Shown here in pieces: positions 41,128 through 49,934 of a stretch of 64,000 nucleotides of DNA. Source of the DNA: Natronorubrum tibetense GA33. Lineage in GTDB: Archaea > Halobacteriota > Halobacteria > Halobacteriales > Natrialbaceae. Each line of letters opens with the position of its first letter. The stretch's first letter is position 1. The notes below the pieces were generated by a model. That model was not told the DNA's origin. It did not search any database and saw only the letters and a list, made by a program, of their open reading frames with translations. The DNA lies in contig NZ_KB913017.1 of NCBI RefSeq assembly GCF_000383975.1, positions 2,407,527 through 2,471,526 of the forward strand. The letters run 5' to 3'. The position numbers were made by a program, and so were the translations under genes.

Positions 41128-42447
41128 GCCGTTCGGCTCCCAGTCCTGTACGGCGACCGTCTCACCAGCCGGGATCCCCTCGCGCTCGTCGTCGACGACC
41201 ACCCAGCCGTCGGCCAGTGCGACGCTCGAGAGCACGCCCGACCCGCTCGCTCTGGTCGGCGTTGCGGTGTATCGCGGCTCGTTGGCCTCGAGTTCGTCCG
41301 TGTCTCCCTCCCGCGGCTCGAGTTGCACTCGCGCGAACGTTCGCGTCCCGGGCTCGCTCGGAATTTTGCGCCCGAGTCGGGCCAGCGTCGTGGGGTGGGG
41401 GTCGGGCTCGGTTCCCTCGAGCCAGCGCAGTACGGGACGTAAGAACTGGACGGCGTTGACAATACAGGCGACGGGGTAGCCGGGTAAGGCGAGGACGGGA
41501 GTGTCCTCGACGATCCCCAGGCAGACTGGGTGGCCGGGCTTGAGGCCGACGCCGTGGACGAGCACCTCGCCCAGGTCGTCGATCACTTCGGGCAGGAGGT
41601 CGCGCTGGCCGACCGAGGAGCCACCGGTCGTGACGACGACGTCTTTCGTCAGATCCCGCTGGATCGCCACGCGCAGTGACTCGGGGTCGTCGGTGACGAC
41701 GTTTCGGTAGGTTGCGCGGCCGTCCCAACGTTCGACCAGTCGGGAGACGGTGAGTCCGTTCGTCTCGATGACCTCGCCCGGCCCCGGATCGTCCGCGACG
41801 AGTTCCTCTCCCGTCGGCACGACGCCGACCGTCGGCCGCTTTGCGACCGGCACCTTCGTGTAGCCCGCAGAGCGCAAGAGTCCGAGATCCGACGGCCGGA
41901 GCCGATGGCCCGCCTCGTAGAGCCGTTGGCCCTCCTCGACGTCCTCGCCGACCGGAGCGACGTTTTCCCCCTCCGCGACGGCGTCTTCGACCTCGAGTTC
42001 GCCCGCGGACTCGAGGGCCGTCACGCGTTCGATCATCACGACGGCGTCGGCGCCCTCTGGCAGGGCGCTGCCGGTGTGGACGCGGGCGGCGGTGTCGGGT
42101 CCGACGCTGGCGTCGCCGCCGGTTCCTTCGGCGATCTGAAGCACTTCAGCCGAGCGATCGCTGGCACCGAAGGTATCCGCGGCGCGGACGGCGTAGCCGT
42201 CCATCGCGGCCCGTTGGTAGTGTGGGACGTTCTGTGCGGAGACGACCGGCGTGGCCAGCACGCGGCCGTCCGCGCGCTCGACGTCGATCCGTTCGGTGCC
42301 CGTGCGAGGCGGATCGTCGCCACTGGAACCGGCCCCGTTGGCCTGCTCGCTCGCCACGACGGCGTCCCTGAGCGTCCGACGCGCCTCTGCTACCGGGGTC
42401 CGAACCTTGAACCCGGACTCCTTGCGCTCGCTGTCGGCTCCGTCCAT
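41125..42447 (-). CDS. moeA: MoeA, second copy
   Basis: Molybdopterin molybdotransferase paralogue of 440 residues without the extra substrate-binding domain of the gene at 35865. Seen motifs: 'AAMDGYAVRAADTFGA', 'VHTGSALPEGADAVVMIE', 'VGVVPTGEELVADDPG', 'VVTTGGSSVGQRDLLPE', 'LVHGVGLKPGHPVCLG', 'ALPGYPVACIVNAV'. Archaea often carry two MoeA forms, thought to favour Mo or W or different pterin forms. Its TGA stop lies in palindromic element B. Confidence 0.9.
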   Translation of the reverse strand: MDGADSERKESGFKVRTPVAEARRTLRDAVVASEQANGAGSSGDDPPRTGTERIDVERADGRVLATPVVSAQNVPHYQRAAMDGYAVRAADTFGASDRSAEVLQIAEGTGGDASVGPDTAARVHTGSALPEGADAVVMIERVTALESAGELEVEDAVAEGENVAPVGEDVEEGQRLYEAGHRLRPSDLGLLRSAGYTKVPVAKRPTVGVVPTGEELVADDPGPGEVIETNGLTVSRLVERWDGRATYRNVVTDDPESLRVAIQRDLTKDVVVTTGGSSVGQRDLLPEVIDDLGEVLVHGVGLKPGHPVCLGIVEDTPVLALPGYPVACIVNAVQFLRPVLRWLEGTEPDPHPTTLARLGRKIPSEPGTRTFARVQLEPREGDTDELEANEPRYTATPTRASGSGVLSSVALADGWVVVDDEREGIPAGETVAVQDWEPNG

Positions 42448-42513
42448 ACCCTGACTCGGGGTGCCGGGCGTCAAAAACGTAGGGTCCGCGACCCGCCCGA
42501 CCTATCGTACATA

Positions 42514-42522
42514 TTTATATTG
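42514..42522 (+). promoter_or_regulatory. TATA box of the GIDE-domain gene
   Basis: TTTATATTG about 32 bp before the ATG at 42550, in the divergent gap with moeA. Confidence 0.55.
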
Positions 42523-42549
42523 AGTGTTGCGTTACTGTCACGACCGTAG

Positions 42550-43374
42550 ATGGTCCTCCAACTCGAGCCGGTTTCGGCCGCGATCCTCGCAGTCGGCGCC
42601 GTGGTCGCGGTCGCGTTCTGCTGGTACGGCCTCGGTGAGCTCCGGCTCGCGAACCGAATCCTCCGCTCGCAGCCGGATTCGGTTCTCGATACGACGGACG
42701 GCGGCCGAGTCGAACTCCGCGGCACGGCCCGACCGGTCGACGACGGTCGTCTCTGTCGAGCACCGCTCTCCGACGCGCCGTGTCTCGCCTACGAGTACGA
42801 GATCGAACAGTACAGCAGTTCGAAAAACGGTTCGAACTGGTCGACGATCGACGCCGACGACGGGTACGTCCCGTTTCGGCTCGAGGACGACTCGGGAAAC
42901 GTCCTGATCGAACCGCCGGGGGCCGACCTTCGGCTGGAGACCGACAACCGGGTCACCGTCGACGCCGGAACGGAGCCGCCGTCGACGATCGCCCATTTCA
43001 TCGACGAAACCGAAGCGGTCGACGCTCAAGCGACGGGTTCGAATCGCGGGATCCTCGACCGGCTCACGGGGAGTGATCGTCGGTTCACGGAACGACTGCT
43101 TGTCCCCGACGAGGAGGTCCACGTCCTCGGAACGGCTCGATACGATACGGCCGTCTCGAGCGCGCCGGGACAGGTAAATGCCGCCGTCGGTGTCGACGAG
43201 GCGGCGTACGCGGACAGCCGTTGGCTCCGGCTTCGTCACGCACTGTTCGGCGATCCGTTCATCATCTCCGACAGCACCGAACGGCGACTCGGACTCCGTG
43301 CCGCCACACAGGGGCTCCTCACTGTCGGAATCGGCGCTCTCGCCGCGGTGATCGCCGTTTCGTGGGCATTTTGA
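42550..43374 (+). CDS. GIDE-domain membrane protein
   Basis: A 274-residue protein with an N-terminal helix (about 9-29), a central soluble domain and a C-terminal helix (about 253-273). The middle ('LRGTARPVDDGRLCRAPLSDAPCLAYEYEIEQ', here shortened, and 'GVDEAAYADSRWLRLRHALFG') resembles the GIDE/BAM domain of mitochondrial MUL1, but without any RING finger. It probably sits with both ends at the membrane and the domain on one face. Function in archaea is unknown. Confidence 0.75.
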   Translation: MVLQLEPVSAAILAVGAVVAVAFCWYGLGELRLANRILRSQPDSVLDTTDGGRVELRGTARPVDDGRLCRAPLSDAPCLAYEYEIEQYSSSKNGSNWSTIDADDGYVPFRLEDDSGNVLIEPPGADLRLETDNRVTVDAGTEPPSTIAHFIDETEAVDAQATGSNRGILDRLTGSDRRFTERLLVPDEEVHVLGTARYDTAVSSAPGQVNAAVGVDEAAYADSRWLRLRHALFGDPFIISDSTERRLGLRAATQGLLTVGIGALAAVIAVSWAF

Positions 43375-43469
43375 GGAGTGTTCGACCGAACGTTCGCCGC
43401 CGTTTTTCGCTCGCGCCCGAATCGACCGCTACCGCGGCCTTTTTCGTATCGGCGTTCGAACCAGTAGCT

Positions 43470-43832
43470 ATGTCAGCGCTTCGCGACGCACTGCGGGACC
43501 TCTCGGACGACGTCTTCTTCGATCTGCTCGAGAGCGAGGACGCCTACCTGCTCGTTCTCGACGTTCCGGGAGTCTCCGCCGACTCGCTCGAGCTGTCGGT
43601 CGACGACGGCCGTATCTCGATCGACGCCCACCGCGAGAAGGAACCCGAGGACGACTATCGCTATCTCGAGGAGAACCGCTCGCTCTTTCTGGACGTCGAC
43701 CTCCCGATGCCCGCCGACGCCCTCGAGACGGAGGCCGAGGCGGCCGTCGAGCGCGGCGTCCTCGAGTTGACGCTGCCCAAAACGCGGGACGGGGAGATGA
43801 CGATCGACGTCGTCGAAGAGGATGCCGACTAA
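43470..43832 (+). CDS. Small heat-shock protein, Hsp20/alpha-crystallin
   Basis: ATP-independent holdase chaperone of 120 residues. It consists almost only of the alpha-crystallin domain ('DAYLLVLDVPGVSADSLELSVDDGRISIDAH' in part, ending with the family signature 'GVLELTLPK' at about 101-109). The usual N-terminal arm is very short and the C-terminal IxI motif is weak ('MTIDVV'), so it may form smaller oligomers than typical. It precedes the UbiB-like kinase gene by 16 bp or 46 bp, depending on that gene's start. Confidence 0.88.
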   Translation: MSALRDALRDLSDDVFFDLLESEDAYLLVLDVPGVSADSLELSVDDGRISIDAHREKEPEDDYRYLEENRSLFLDVDLPMPADALETEAEAAVERGVLELTLPKTRDGEMTIDVVEEDAD

Positions 43833-43878
43833 CGTGAGGTGACCGAGACTGGTCTCCCTCCGCGCCTACAAGCGGTTC

Positions 43879-45594
43879 GTGCTCGTCGCGTGGCAGTTCC
43901 TCCCACTGCTCGTCGCCTTCGCCCGTGACCGGCGACGATTCCTGCTGTTCGGCCGGTCGCGGCGCGTCGACCCCGAGACCCACCGCCACCGCGCGGAGGT
44001 CCTCCTCGAGTCGCTGTTGACCCTCGGGCCGACGTTCATCAAACTCGGCCAGTTGCTCTCGACGCGGCCGGACGTGTTGCCGCCGGCGTACATCGACGTG
44101 CTCTCGGCGCTGCAGGACGACGTGCCGCCCGCGGAGTGGGACGAGGCGAAGGTCGTGCTGGAAGACGAACTCGGCGGGCCGCTCGAGGATCACTTTACGG
44201 AATTCGAGACGGAGGCGATCAGCGGCGCGAGTCTGGGACAGGTGTACCGGGCGCGCGTCGATCCCGACGCTGTAGCGGCCGACGAAGCTGCCGACGGGAG
44301 CACCGAACGGACGAGCGACGTCGGTACCGCCGGTGACGCCGGCCGCGAGGTCGCCGTCAAGATCCGGCGGCCGAACATCGAGGAACTGGTGAACGCCGAC
44401 CTGCGCGTGATCAAGTGGTCGCTCCCGATCCTGCTCACCTTCGTCGACGAGTCGCGGTCGTTCTCGCTCGAGAACCTCGCCGACGAGTTCTCGAAGACGA
44501 TCCGCGAGGAGATGGACTACGAGCGCGAAGCCGAGATGCTCCAGGAGATCCGCGGAAACTTCGCCGGCGACGATCGGTTCGTCATCCCCGACGTGGTCGA
44601 GAGCCACTCGGGACCGCGCGTGCTCACGATGGAGTACGTCGAGGGGACGAAGGTCAACGACGTCGAGGAACTCGAGCGAAAGGGGATCGACCGAACGCGA
44701 GTCGCGGAGAACCTGGAGCGAGCGTACCTGCAGATGATCATCGAGGACGGCGTCTTTCACGCCGACCCGCACCCGGGGAACCTCGCGGTGACCGACGACG
44801 GCCAAATCGTCTTCTACGACTTCGGGATGTCCGGACGGGTCGACTCGTTCATCCAGGAGAAGATCGTCGACTTCTACGTCGCCGTCGCCAACCAGGACAT
44901 CGACGGCATCCTCGACGCCCTAATCGAGATCGGGACGCTCAGCCCCGACGCCGATCGCGGGGTGATGGCCGAGGTGATGGAGATCGCGATCCAGGACGCC
45001 CGCGGCGAGGACGTCGAACAGTACCGGATCAACCAGATCGTCGGCCAGATCGAGGACTCGATCTACGTCTTCCCGTTCCGACTCCCGAAGAACCTCGCGC
45101 TGGTCCTCCGAGTCGCAACCGTCGTCGAGGGCGTCTGTGTCACCCTCGACTCCGACTTCGACTTCATCGACACGGCGACGGACTACCTCACCGAGGAGGG
45201 CTACCGCGAGGAGACCGCTCGCCAGTACGTCCGGGAGACCGGTCAGCAACTCCGTCGCAGCGGCGAGTCCCTCACTCGGTTGGCACCCAAAACGGAGCGC
45301 ACGCTCGACCGACTGGACCGCGATGACCTCTTCGTCCGGATCGGTGTCGAGGACGAGGAGAAGGTGTTCGCCACGCTCGCCAAACGACTGATTTACGGCC
45401 TGTTACTGACCATGTCGCTGTTCTCGATGGGCGTCCTCTACGCCCTCGAGGCCCCTGAGGCCAGCGCCGTCGCCGCGATCTTCTCGCTCGTGGTGATGAT
45501 CCAGCTCTACCGGTCGTTCCGCGAGCGGCGAACGACCCGCGTCAAACCGCAGTTCACCCGCCAGAACCTGCGCCAGCGACGCGACGAGAAGTGA
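43879..45594 (+). CDS. UbiB/ABC1/AarF-family protein kinase
   Basis: Atypical kinase of the UbiB/ADCK family, 571 residues from the GTG. Markers: 'LGPTFIKLGQLLSTRPDVLP' (the KxGQ motif), 'ASLGQVYRARV' (the Ala-rich loop), 'VAVKIRRPNIEE' (the Lys), 'FHADPHPGNLAV' and 'FYDFGMSGRV' (HxDxHPGN and DFG). Two C-terminal membrane helices follow. Homologues support quinone or isoprenoid lipid metabolism. Start is uncertain: family members extend about 10 residues upstream, where no ATG, GTG or TTG exists but a CTG at 43849 has GAGGTGA 6 nt ahead. Confidence 0.9.
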   Translation: MLVAWQFLPLLVAFARDRRRFLLFGRSRRVDPETHRHRAEVLLESLLTLGPTFIKLGQLLSTRPDVLPPAYIDVLSALQDDVPPAEWDEAKVVLEDELGGPLEDHFTEFETEAISGASLGQVYRARVDPDAVAADEAADGSTERTSDVGTAGDAGREVAVKIRRPNIEELVNADLRVIKWSLPILLTFVDESRSFSLENLADEFSKTIREEMDYEREAEMLQEIRGNFAGDDRFVIPDVVESHSGPRVLTMEYVEGTKVNDVEELERKGIDRTRVAENLERAYLQMIIEDGVFHADPHPGNLAVTDDGQIVFYDFGMSGRVDSFIQEKIVDFYVAVANQDIDGILDALIEIGTLSPDADRGVMAEVMEIAIQDARGEDVEQYRINQIVGQIEDSIYVFPFRLPKNLALVLRVATVVEGVCVTLDSDFDFIDTATDYLTEEGYREETARQYVRETGQQLRRSGESLTRLAPKTERTLDRLDRDDLFVRIGVEDEEKVFATLAKRLIYGLLLTMSLFSMGVLYALEAPEASAVAAIFSLVVMIQLYRSFRERRTTRVKPQFTRQNLRQRRDEK

Positions 45595-45688
45595 ATGTGT
45601 CCCCGTCTGCGAACGCGAGTCCCGTCTCGCCTGTGAACCGGGGCCCCGTCGCTGCAACTTTCATTCCCCTGGTCCACGACTAAACCGT

Positions 45689-46789
45689 ATGGACTACCAC
45701 CGGATCGCCGATCTGTCGCTGTCGATCGACGCGGTGTCGACCGAACGGCTGGAGCGGGAGACCTCGAGCGAGTTCACCCGCGTCTCAACCGAGTTCGCGC
45801 TGGCTGGGCCTGCCTCGAACGCCGACGGTGCTCACAATGCCCCCATCGTCGGCCGCGGCGAGGACGTCACCTACGAGACGGACGAACACGACGCGCTGGC
45901 CGAGTCGGGACTGCCCGATCTCACTGGAGAGTACACCATCGACTCCTTTTCTGCCCGCCTCGAGTCGGTCAACCTGTTCCCGGCTGGCCCACCCGACCGC
46001 GAGGTCTTTCGCAACTACCGCCGGTGGGGACTCGAGAGCGCCGCGTTGGACCTCGCCCTTCGACAGGCCGGAACTGACATCGCCAGCGCGCTCGGGCGCT
46101 CGCTCGACCCCGTTCGGTTCGTCGCCAGCACGCGACTGGGCGACCCGCCGACGACCGACCGACTCGAGCAGTTGCGCGAGCGAGTTCCCGGCCTCGAGTT
46201 CAAACTCGATCCGATCCCTGAGTGGGACGACGCCCTCGTGACCGAAATCGACGAGAGCGTCGGCGCCGATGCCGTCCGGATTCTCGATCTGAAGGGGCAG
46301 TACGAGGGGACCGAGGTCGACGTCCCGACGGATCCGGGGCTGTACCGGCGCGTTTTCGAGGCCTTCCCCGACGCCGTCCTCGAGGATCCATCCATGACCG
46401 ATGAGACCGAGCCCCTGTTCGAGGACGATTCGGCTCGAAGCCGCGTCTCCTGGGACGCGCCGATCGACAGCCTCGAGGACGTCGAATCGCTCCCGTGGGA
46501 GCCCGACTGGCTCAACATCAAACCCTCGCGGTTCGGCTCGCTCGAGTCGCTGCTCGAGACGATCGCCCACTGCGAGGAGCGCGATATTCGACTGTACGGC
46601 GGCGGTCAGTTCGAGCTCGGCGTCGGTCGCGGCCACATCCAGACGCTCGCGTCGCTGTACTACCCAGACGGCCCCAACGACGTTGCGCCGCGGGCGTACA
46701 ACGAGTCCGACGCCGGGACCGAACTCCCGTCGAGCCCGCTCGAGCCACCCGCTGTGCCGGTCGGCTTTCGGTGGGACGGCGACGCGTAG
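45689..46789 (+). CDS. Enolase-superfamily-like protein
   Basis: A 366-residue protein with an enolase/mandelate-racemase-like barrel ('GLESAALDLALRQAG' as in muconate-cycloisomerase relatives). The usual metal ligands D-x-N, E and D/E appear altered: the region reads 'RILDLKGQYEG', 'VLEDPSM' and 'SWDAP', and the last Lys is in 'LNIKPSRFGS'. It could be a divergent enzyme acting on a carboxylate or a non-catalytic relative. 'GGGQFELGVGRGHIQTLAS' is a conserved Gly-rich end. It stands alone upstream of the phosphoesterase. Confidence 0.7.
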   Translation: MDYHRIADLSLSIDAVSTERLERETSSEFTRVSTEFALAGPASNADGAHNAPIVGRGEDVTYETDEHDALAESGLPDLTGEYTIDSFSARLESVNLFPAGPPDREVFRNYRRWGLESAALDLALRQAGTDIASALGRSLDPVRFVASTRLGDPPTTDRLEQLRERVPGLEFKLDPIPEWDDALVTEIDESVGADAVRILDLKGQYEGTEVDVPTDPGLYRRVFEAFPDAVLEDPSMTDETEPLFEDDSARSRVSWDAPIDSLEDVESLPWEPDWLNIKPSRFGSLESLLETIAHCEERDIRLYGGGQFELGVGRGHIQTLASLYYPDGPNDVAPRAYNESDAGTELPSSPLEPPAVPVGFRWDGDA

Positions 46790-46847
46790 TCGGGCGGGTA
46801 CCGGGCCGGCGTGAGCGGATGACTGCCGTCTGAAGACCGGCAGCAGC

Positions 46848-46855
46848 ACTATACC
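46848..46855 (+). promoter_or_regulatory. TATA-like element of the phosphoesterase gene
   Basis: ACTATACC about 27 bp before the ATG at 46879; it supports the ATG rather than the GTG at 46858. Confidence 0.45.
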
Positions 46856-46878
46856 CGTTGGCGTCGACTGTCAATTCG

Positions 46879-48228
46879 ATGTCCGATACCGCCGCCGATC
46901 CGGTCTACTACGTGATTAGCGACCTCCACATGGGCGGCGACGACCAGTTGGGTGAGATCGACTTCCTCGAGGAGTTACTCGCGTTTCTCGAGCGTCTGGA
47001 GACGACCGACGAGAACGCCGAACTGATCATCAACGGCGACGCGTTCGGACTGTGGGAGTACACCGAGACTGAGGGGGTAGCGAAGTTCGACCGTCTCACC
47101 GAGCGCTATCCCGATCTGTTCGAGCAGTTGCGCGCGACTGGTGATTCGATACCGATCACGCTGTTGCCGGGCAATCACGACAGCGACCTCGCCGCCTACG
47201 ACGAGTACGTGAGCCGGCTGGCCGACTACAACGTCGACCTCGTCCAGGAGATGTCGATCGTTCGACCGATCGGCGATCGAACGATCCACTTCGAACACGG
47301 GCATCAGCAGGATCCCAACAATCGATTCAGGGACTTCGGCAACCCCTTCGAAACGCCGCTGGGCTATTTTTACAACGCGCTCGTCACGAGCCGAGCCGGA
47401 CAGCTCTCCGATCGAGGGCGGTTCAACTGGCTGAAAGACGTCCAGGCGGTCACGCCGACCGAGCGGGTTCCGAACTGGCTCCTCTCGAAGTACTTCTACC
47501 GCGAGATGAATCCCCTCTTGCGGTACGCCGTGATACCGTTCCTGTTGCTGTTCTACGTTAGCGCGATCGTTGCGGTGCTGGCGGGGCTGGACGTGGCCGG
47601 TATCTGGACGATGCCGGTCGAACGAACGGACGCGGTGCTCGACCAACTAGGGCTGGTCGGGGAGGCCGTACACTTTCTCCTCGTCGTCAACGCGGCGATT
47701 ACTGGCATGATCCTCCTCGTGGGAATTCCTGTCTACTTCGTCTTCCGCGACGTCGGGAAGACCGTCGATCGGTTCGGCGTGTTCGAGACGGACCTCACCG
47801 TCGACCCCGAAGCGCCGTACGTCGAGGCCGCCCGCGAGGTGTTCGCCGACCGACCGGAGACGGCGATCTTCTGCTATGGCCACACCCACCGCGCGTCGGT
47901 GACCGAGATCGACGGCCGGCTGCTCGTCAACACCGGCACCTGGCTGAAACGTCTCCACCGTCGGGACGTCGTCGCGGGGCTGCTCCCGCCGGTGTTCTAC
48001 CCGTCCTACCAGCTCTGTGCCGTCCGAATCTCGGACGCTCCCGACGGCGTGGCCGTCGAGTACGAAGAGATCGAGAAGGCAAACCCTAGTTCGGAGGAGA
48101 TTACCCGCACCGAACGCCTCCTCACGCTGGGACGGGCACCGACGCCGACGCTGCCCGACCGAGCGGTCGTCACCGACGAGGTACCGAGCGCTCGGCACGA
48201 CATGGATCGAGATGCGGATCGGCCGTGA
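46879..48228 (+). CDS. Membrane-anchored metallophosphoesterase
   Basis: Calcineurin-like phosphoesterase of 449 residues. All five metal motifs are present: 'ISDLHMGGDD', 'INGDAF', 'LLPGNHDSD', 'EHGHQQDP' and 'CYGHTHRA'. Two membrane helices (about residues 213-240 and 262-290) are inserted between the fourth and fifth motif, so the catalytic domain must close around a membrane hairpin. The C-terminal 100 residues are outside the core. Substrate unknown (lipid headgroup, nucleotide or cyclic nucleotide). A relic of the 'NHDSDLAAY' stretch lies 2 kb downstream. Confidence 0.85.
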   Translation: MSDTAADPVYYVISDLHMGGDDQLGEIDFLEELLAFLERLETTDENAELIINGDAFGLWEYTETEGVAKFDRLTERYPDLFEQLRATGDSIPITLLPGNHDSDLAAYDEYVSRLADYNVDLVQEMSIVRPIGDRTIHFEHGHQQDPNNRFRDFGNPFETPLGYFYNALVTSRAGQLSDRGRFNWLKDVQAVTPTERVPNWLLSKYFYREMNPLLRYAVIPFLLLFYVSAIVAVLAGLDVAGIWTMPVERTDAVLDQLGLVGEAVHFLLVVNAAITGMILLVGIPVYFVFRDVGKTVDRFGVFETDLTVDPEAPYVEAAREVFADRPETAIFCYGHTHRASVTEIDGRLLVNTGTWLKRLHRRDVVAGLLPPVFYPSYQLCAVRISDAPDGVAVEYEEIEKANPSSEEITRTERLLTLGRAPTPTLPDRAVVTDEVPSARHDMDRDADRP

Positions 48229-48328
48229 GTACGTCCGCGCAGTCGGCTCGCAGTTGCGACCTGGCCGGTACGCGGTTCAGTACCGAAAATCGATCAGAAA
48301 AGCGGCGCGTCGAGCGTCATCCCTCGAG

Positions 48329-48478
48329 TCACTCGGAGTAGCCTTCCTGGAGGAACGCGCCGTCGGTCTCGTAGATCGAGACCAGTTCCTCGAGGAGTTC
48401 TTCGATGGTCTGGTCCTCCTCGCAGTGGCTGTCGAGTCGGTCCTTCAGGTCGTCGCTGATCTCGATGGTGTGTGTCAT
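48329..48478 (-). CDS. Small DUF7557-type protein, 49 aa
   Basis: A 49-residue acidic protein (MTHTIEISDDLKDRLDSH...) ending in 'GAFLQEGYSE'. The start resembles ribbon-helix-helix/antitoxin-like proteins (TIEISDDLKDRLDSHC), and the middle is a Glu-rich helix. I recall the family as DUF7557; no toxin gene lies beside it, so an antitoxin role is not shown. It may bind DNA as a dimer or another protein. Missed by length filters. Confidence 0.72.
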   Translation of the reverse strand: MTHTIEISDDLKDRLDSHCEEDQTIEELLEELVSIYETDGAFLQEGYSE

Positions 48479-48755
48479 GGCTGGAACGAGGCGTCGTCGC
48501 TAGTCACGGCAGCCGTCGTCAAATAGTCCGGGGGCGCGTGTCAACAGCCTCGGGGTCAGGCCCCGTGGCATCCGCCTTGTCGATCTGTGAAGCGGGTCGC
48601 GCCGGCGGGCGGGATGTTCCTCGCTCTGGACGGCAGGACAGTAATTCGCCCCGGTCACGGACGGTCATTCGTCTGGACTGGCACGGGAAGAGCAGCCGTC
48701 CGGACCGGCACGGGACGGCCACGAAGTTATCCCGGCCGTCGTGATAGCCTTCGGT

Positions 48756-48995
48756 ATGACAGCGACACTGTCCGACGACGAGGTCGGCAAGACGGTGATC
48801 GACGCGGAAGGGAAAGAGCTCGGAATCGTTGCGCAGGTCGACGGTGGCCGCGCGGCCGTCGATCCGAACCCCTCCGTCGCGGAGCACGTGCTCGCGAAGG
48901 TCGGCGTCGAGGGGGAAGACGAGGAGGACTACGTCGTCACGGAAGATATGCTCGAGACCGTCGGCGAGGATATCGTGCTGCGCGGCGAACTCTGA
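48756..48995 (+). CDS. Small PRC-barrel-like protein, 79 aa
   Basis: Stand-alone PRC-barrel-like domain: MTATLSDDEVGKTVIDAEGKELGIVAQVDGG... PRC-barrel domains bind partners such as photosystem or RNA-processing proteins. Its first 45 residues match the N-terminus of the large acidic protein at 7004 (MSATFTDDDLEKSV... VIGTVRKIEADTARVEP), so the two belong to one family. The TATA-like 'gttatcc' about 28 bp upstream supports a leaderless start at 48756. Function unknown. Confidence 0.75.
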   Translation: MTATLSDDEVGKTVIDAEGKELGIVAQVDGGRAAVDPNPSVAEHVLAKVGVEGEDEEDYVVTEDMLETVGEDIVLRGEL

Positions 48996-49086
48996 CAGGG
49001 CAGTCGTCGACGACTGCGACTGTCGCGCGACGATCCGACCGCTGACGGGCTCGAGCCGTGAGACGGGTTCGCAACTCGTCGAACGG

Positions 49087-49122
49087 TCACGACAGCGATC
49101 TCGCCGCCTACGCCGAGTTCGT
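49087..49122 (+). pseudogene. Relic of the metallophosphoesterase gene
   Basis: A 36-bp stretch matches the phosphoesterase gene (47175-47210, coding HDSDLAAYDEYV) with 3 mismatches in 36, reading HDSDLAAYAEFV here. The surrounding sequence no longer matches and has no good frame, so it looks like the remainder of a duplicated gene. Its position just before the convergent membrane-protein gene fits a decayed region. Confidence 0.5.
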
Positions 49123-49154
49123 CACCAGCCGAGTGCTGAGCCCCGCTACCCGTG

Positions 49155-49934
49155 TCAGTCGTCGAGCGACTGTTCCCGCCAGGTCGTCCAATCGTAGAGG
49201 CGCTCGAGTTCGCCGCCCTGTTGTCGGATCGCAACGGCGGTGGTGAACAGGAAGGCGGCGACGAGCGTCGTGCCGACGATCCAGGCGGCGTCGGCGAGGG
49301 CGCCGTAGCCGGTGAGGTAGCCCGTTACCAGATCGACGCAGACGACGGCGACCACGACGACGATGGCCGGCAACAGGTGCCGGGTCAGCGCGGCCAGGGT
49401 GGTTCCCTCGTGGACGCGAACGGTCTGTACGCCGTAGAGGATCGCCCACGCGGAGGTAAGGATCCAGCCGGCCGCGACGACGGGTCGCGTCCAGTCGGTG
49501 TCGACGAGGAAGGTCCCCCACCACGCGGCGACGAAGACCGCGATGACGGCAACATCGGCCCACGCGGGGAGCACTCGAGAACGCCCTTCGCCCGGCCGTT
49601 CGGCGTGGTACATCGCTCGAATGCCCAGCGTGAGAAAGAGGATGAAAAACAGTACGGCACCCTCGACGAACAGGCCGAGCCAGTCGGACTCGAGCAGCAA
49701 CGTACCGATACCGGCCGTGGCGTAGACGATCGCGGCACCGAGACCGACGAACAGGTACCACTGCGCCTCGTTCACATCGGCCGCGAGCACGTCGCGGACG
49801 TAGGCGGACGTGTAGTACAGCAGGACGAGCGCCGCGACACCGATCGCGAGGTAAGCGAACAGCTGGCCGATCGCGACCGTCGTTTCCGGGTCGCTGGCGT
49901 CGAGCGTGATCGACGGTGCGAAGACGAACATCAT
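49155..49934 (-). CDS. Seven-helix membrane protein
   Basis: A 259-residue hydrophobic protein with about seven membrane segments and short loops. Trp/Tyr at helix ends and an acidic C-terminus 'LERLYDWTTWREQSLDD' are seen. The number of helices recalls rhodopsin-like proteins, but no retinal-binding Lys pattern 'D-x-x-x-K' in the last helix was found, so it is not called an opsin. Start at the first of two tandem ATGs; a TATA-like TTTTATC lies about 25 bp upstream. Confidence 0.75.
   Translation of the reverse strand: MMFVFAPSITLDASDPETTVAIGQLFAYLAIGVAALVLLYYTSAYVRDVLAADVNEAQWYLFVGLGAAIVYATAGIGTLLLESDWLGLFVEGAVLFFILFLTLGIRAMYHAERPGEGRSRVLPAWADVAVIAVFVAAWWGTFLVDTDWTRPVVAAGWILTSAWAILYGVQTVRVHEGTTLAALTRHLLPAIVVVVAVVCVDLVTGYLTGYGALADAAWIVGTTLVAAFLFTTAVAIRQQGGELERLYDWTTWREQSLDD

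Noticed and set aside
49155-49934. Seven-helix protein as a rhodopsin
   Set aside because: The retinal Lys pattern in the last helix was not seen and charged residues at the expected proton-path sites are absent.
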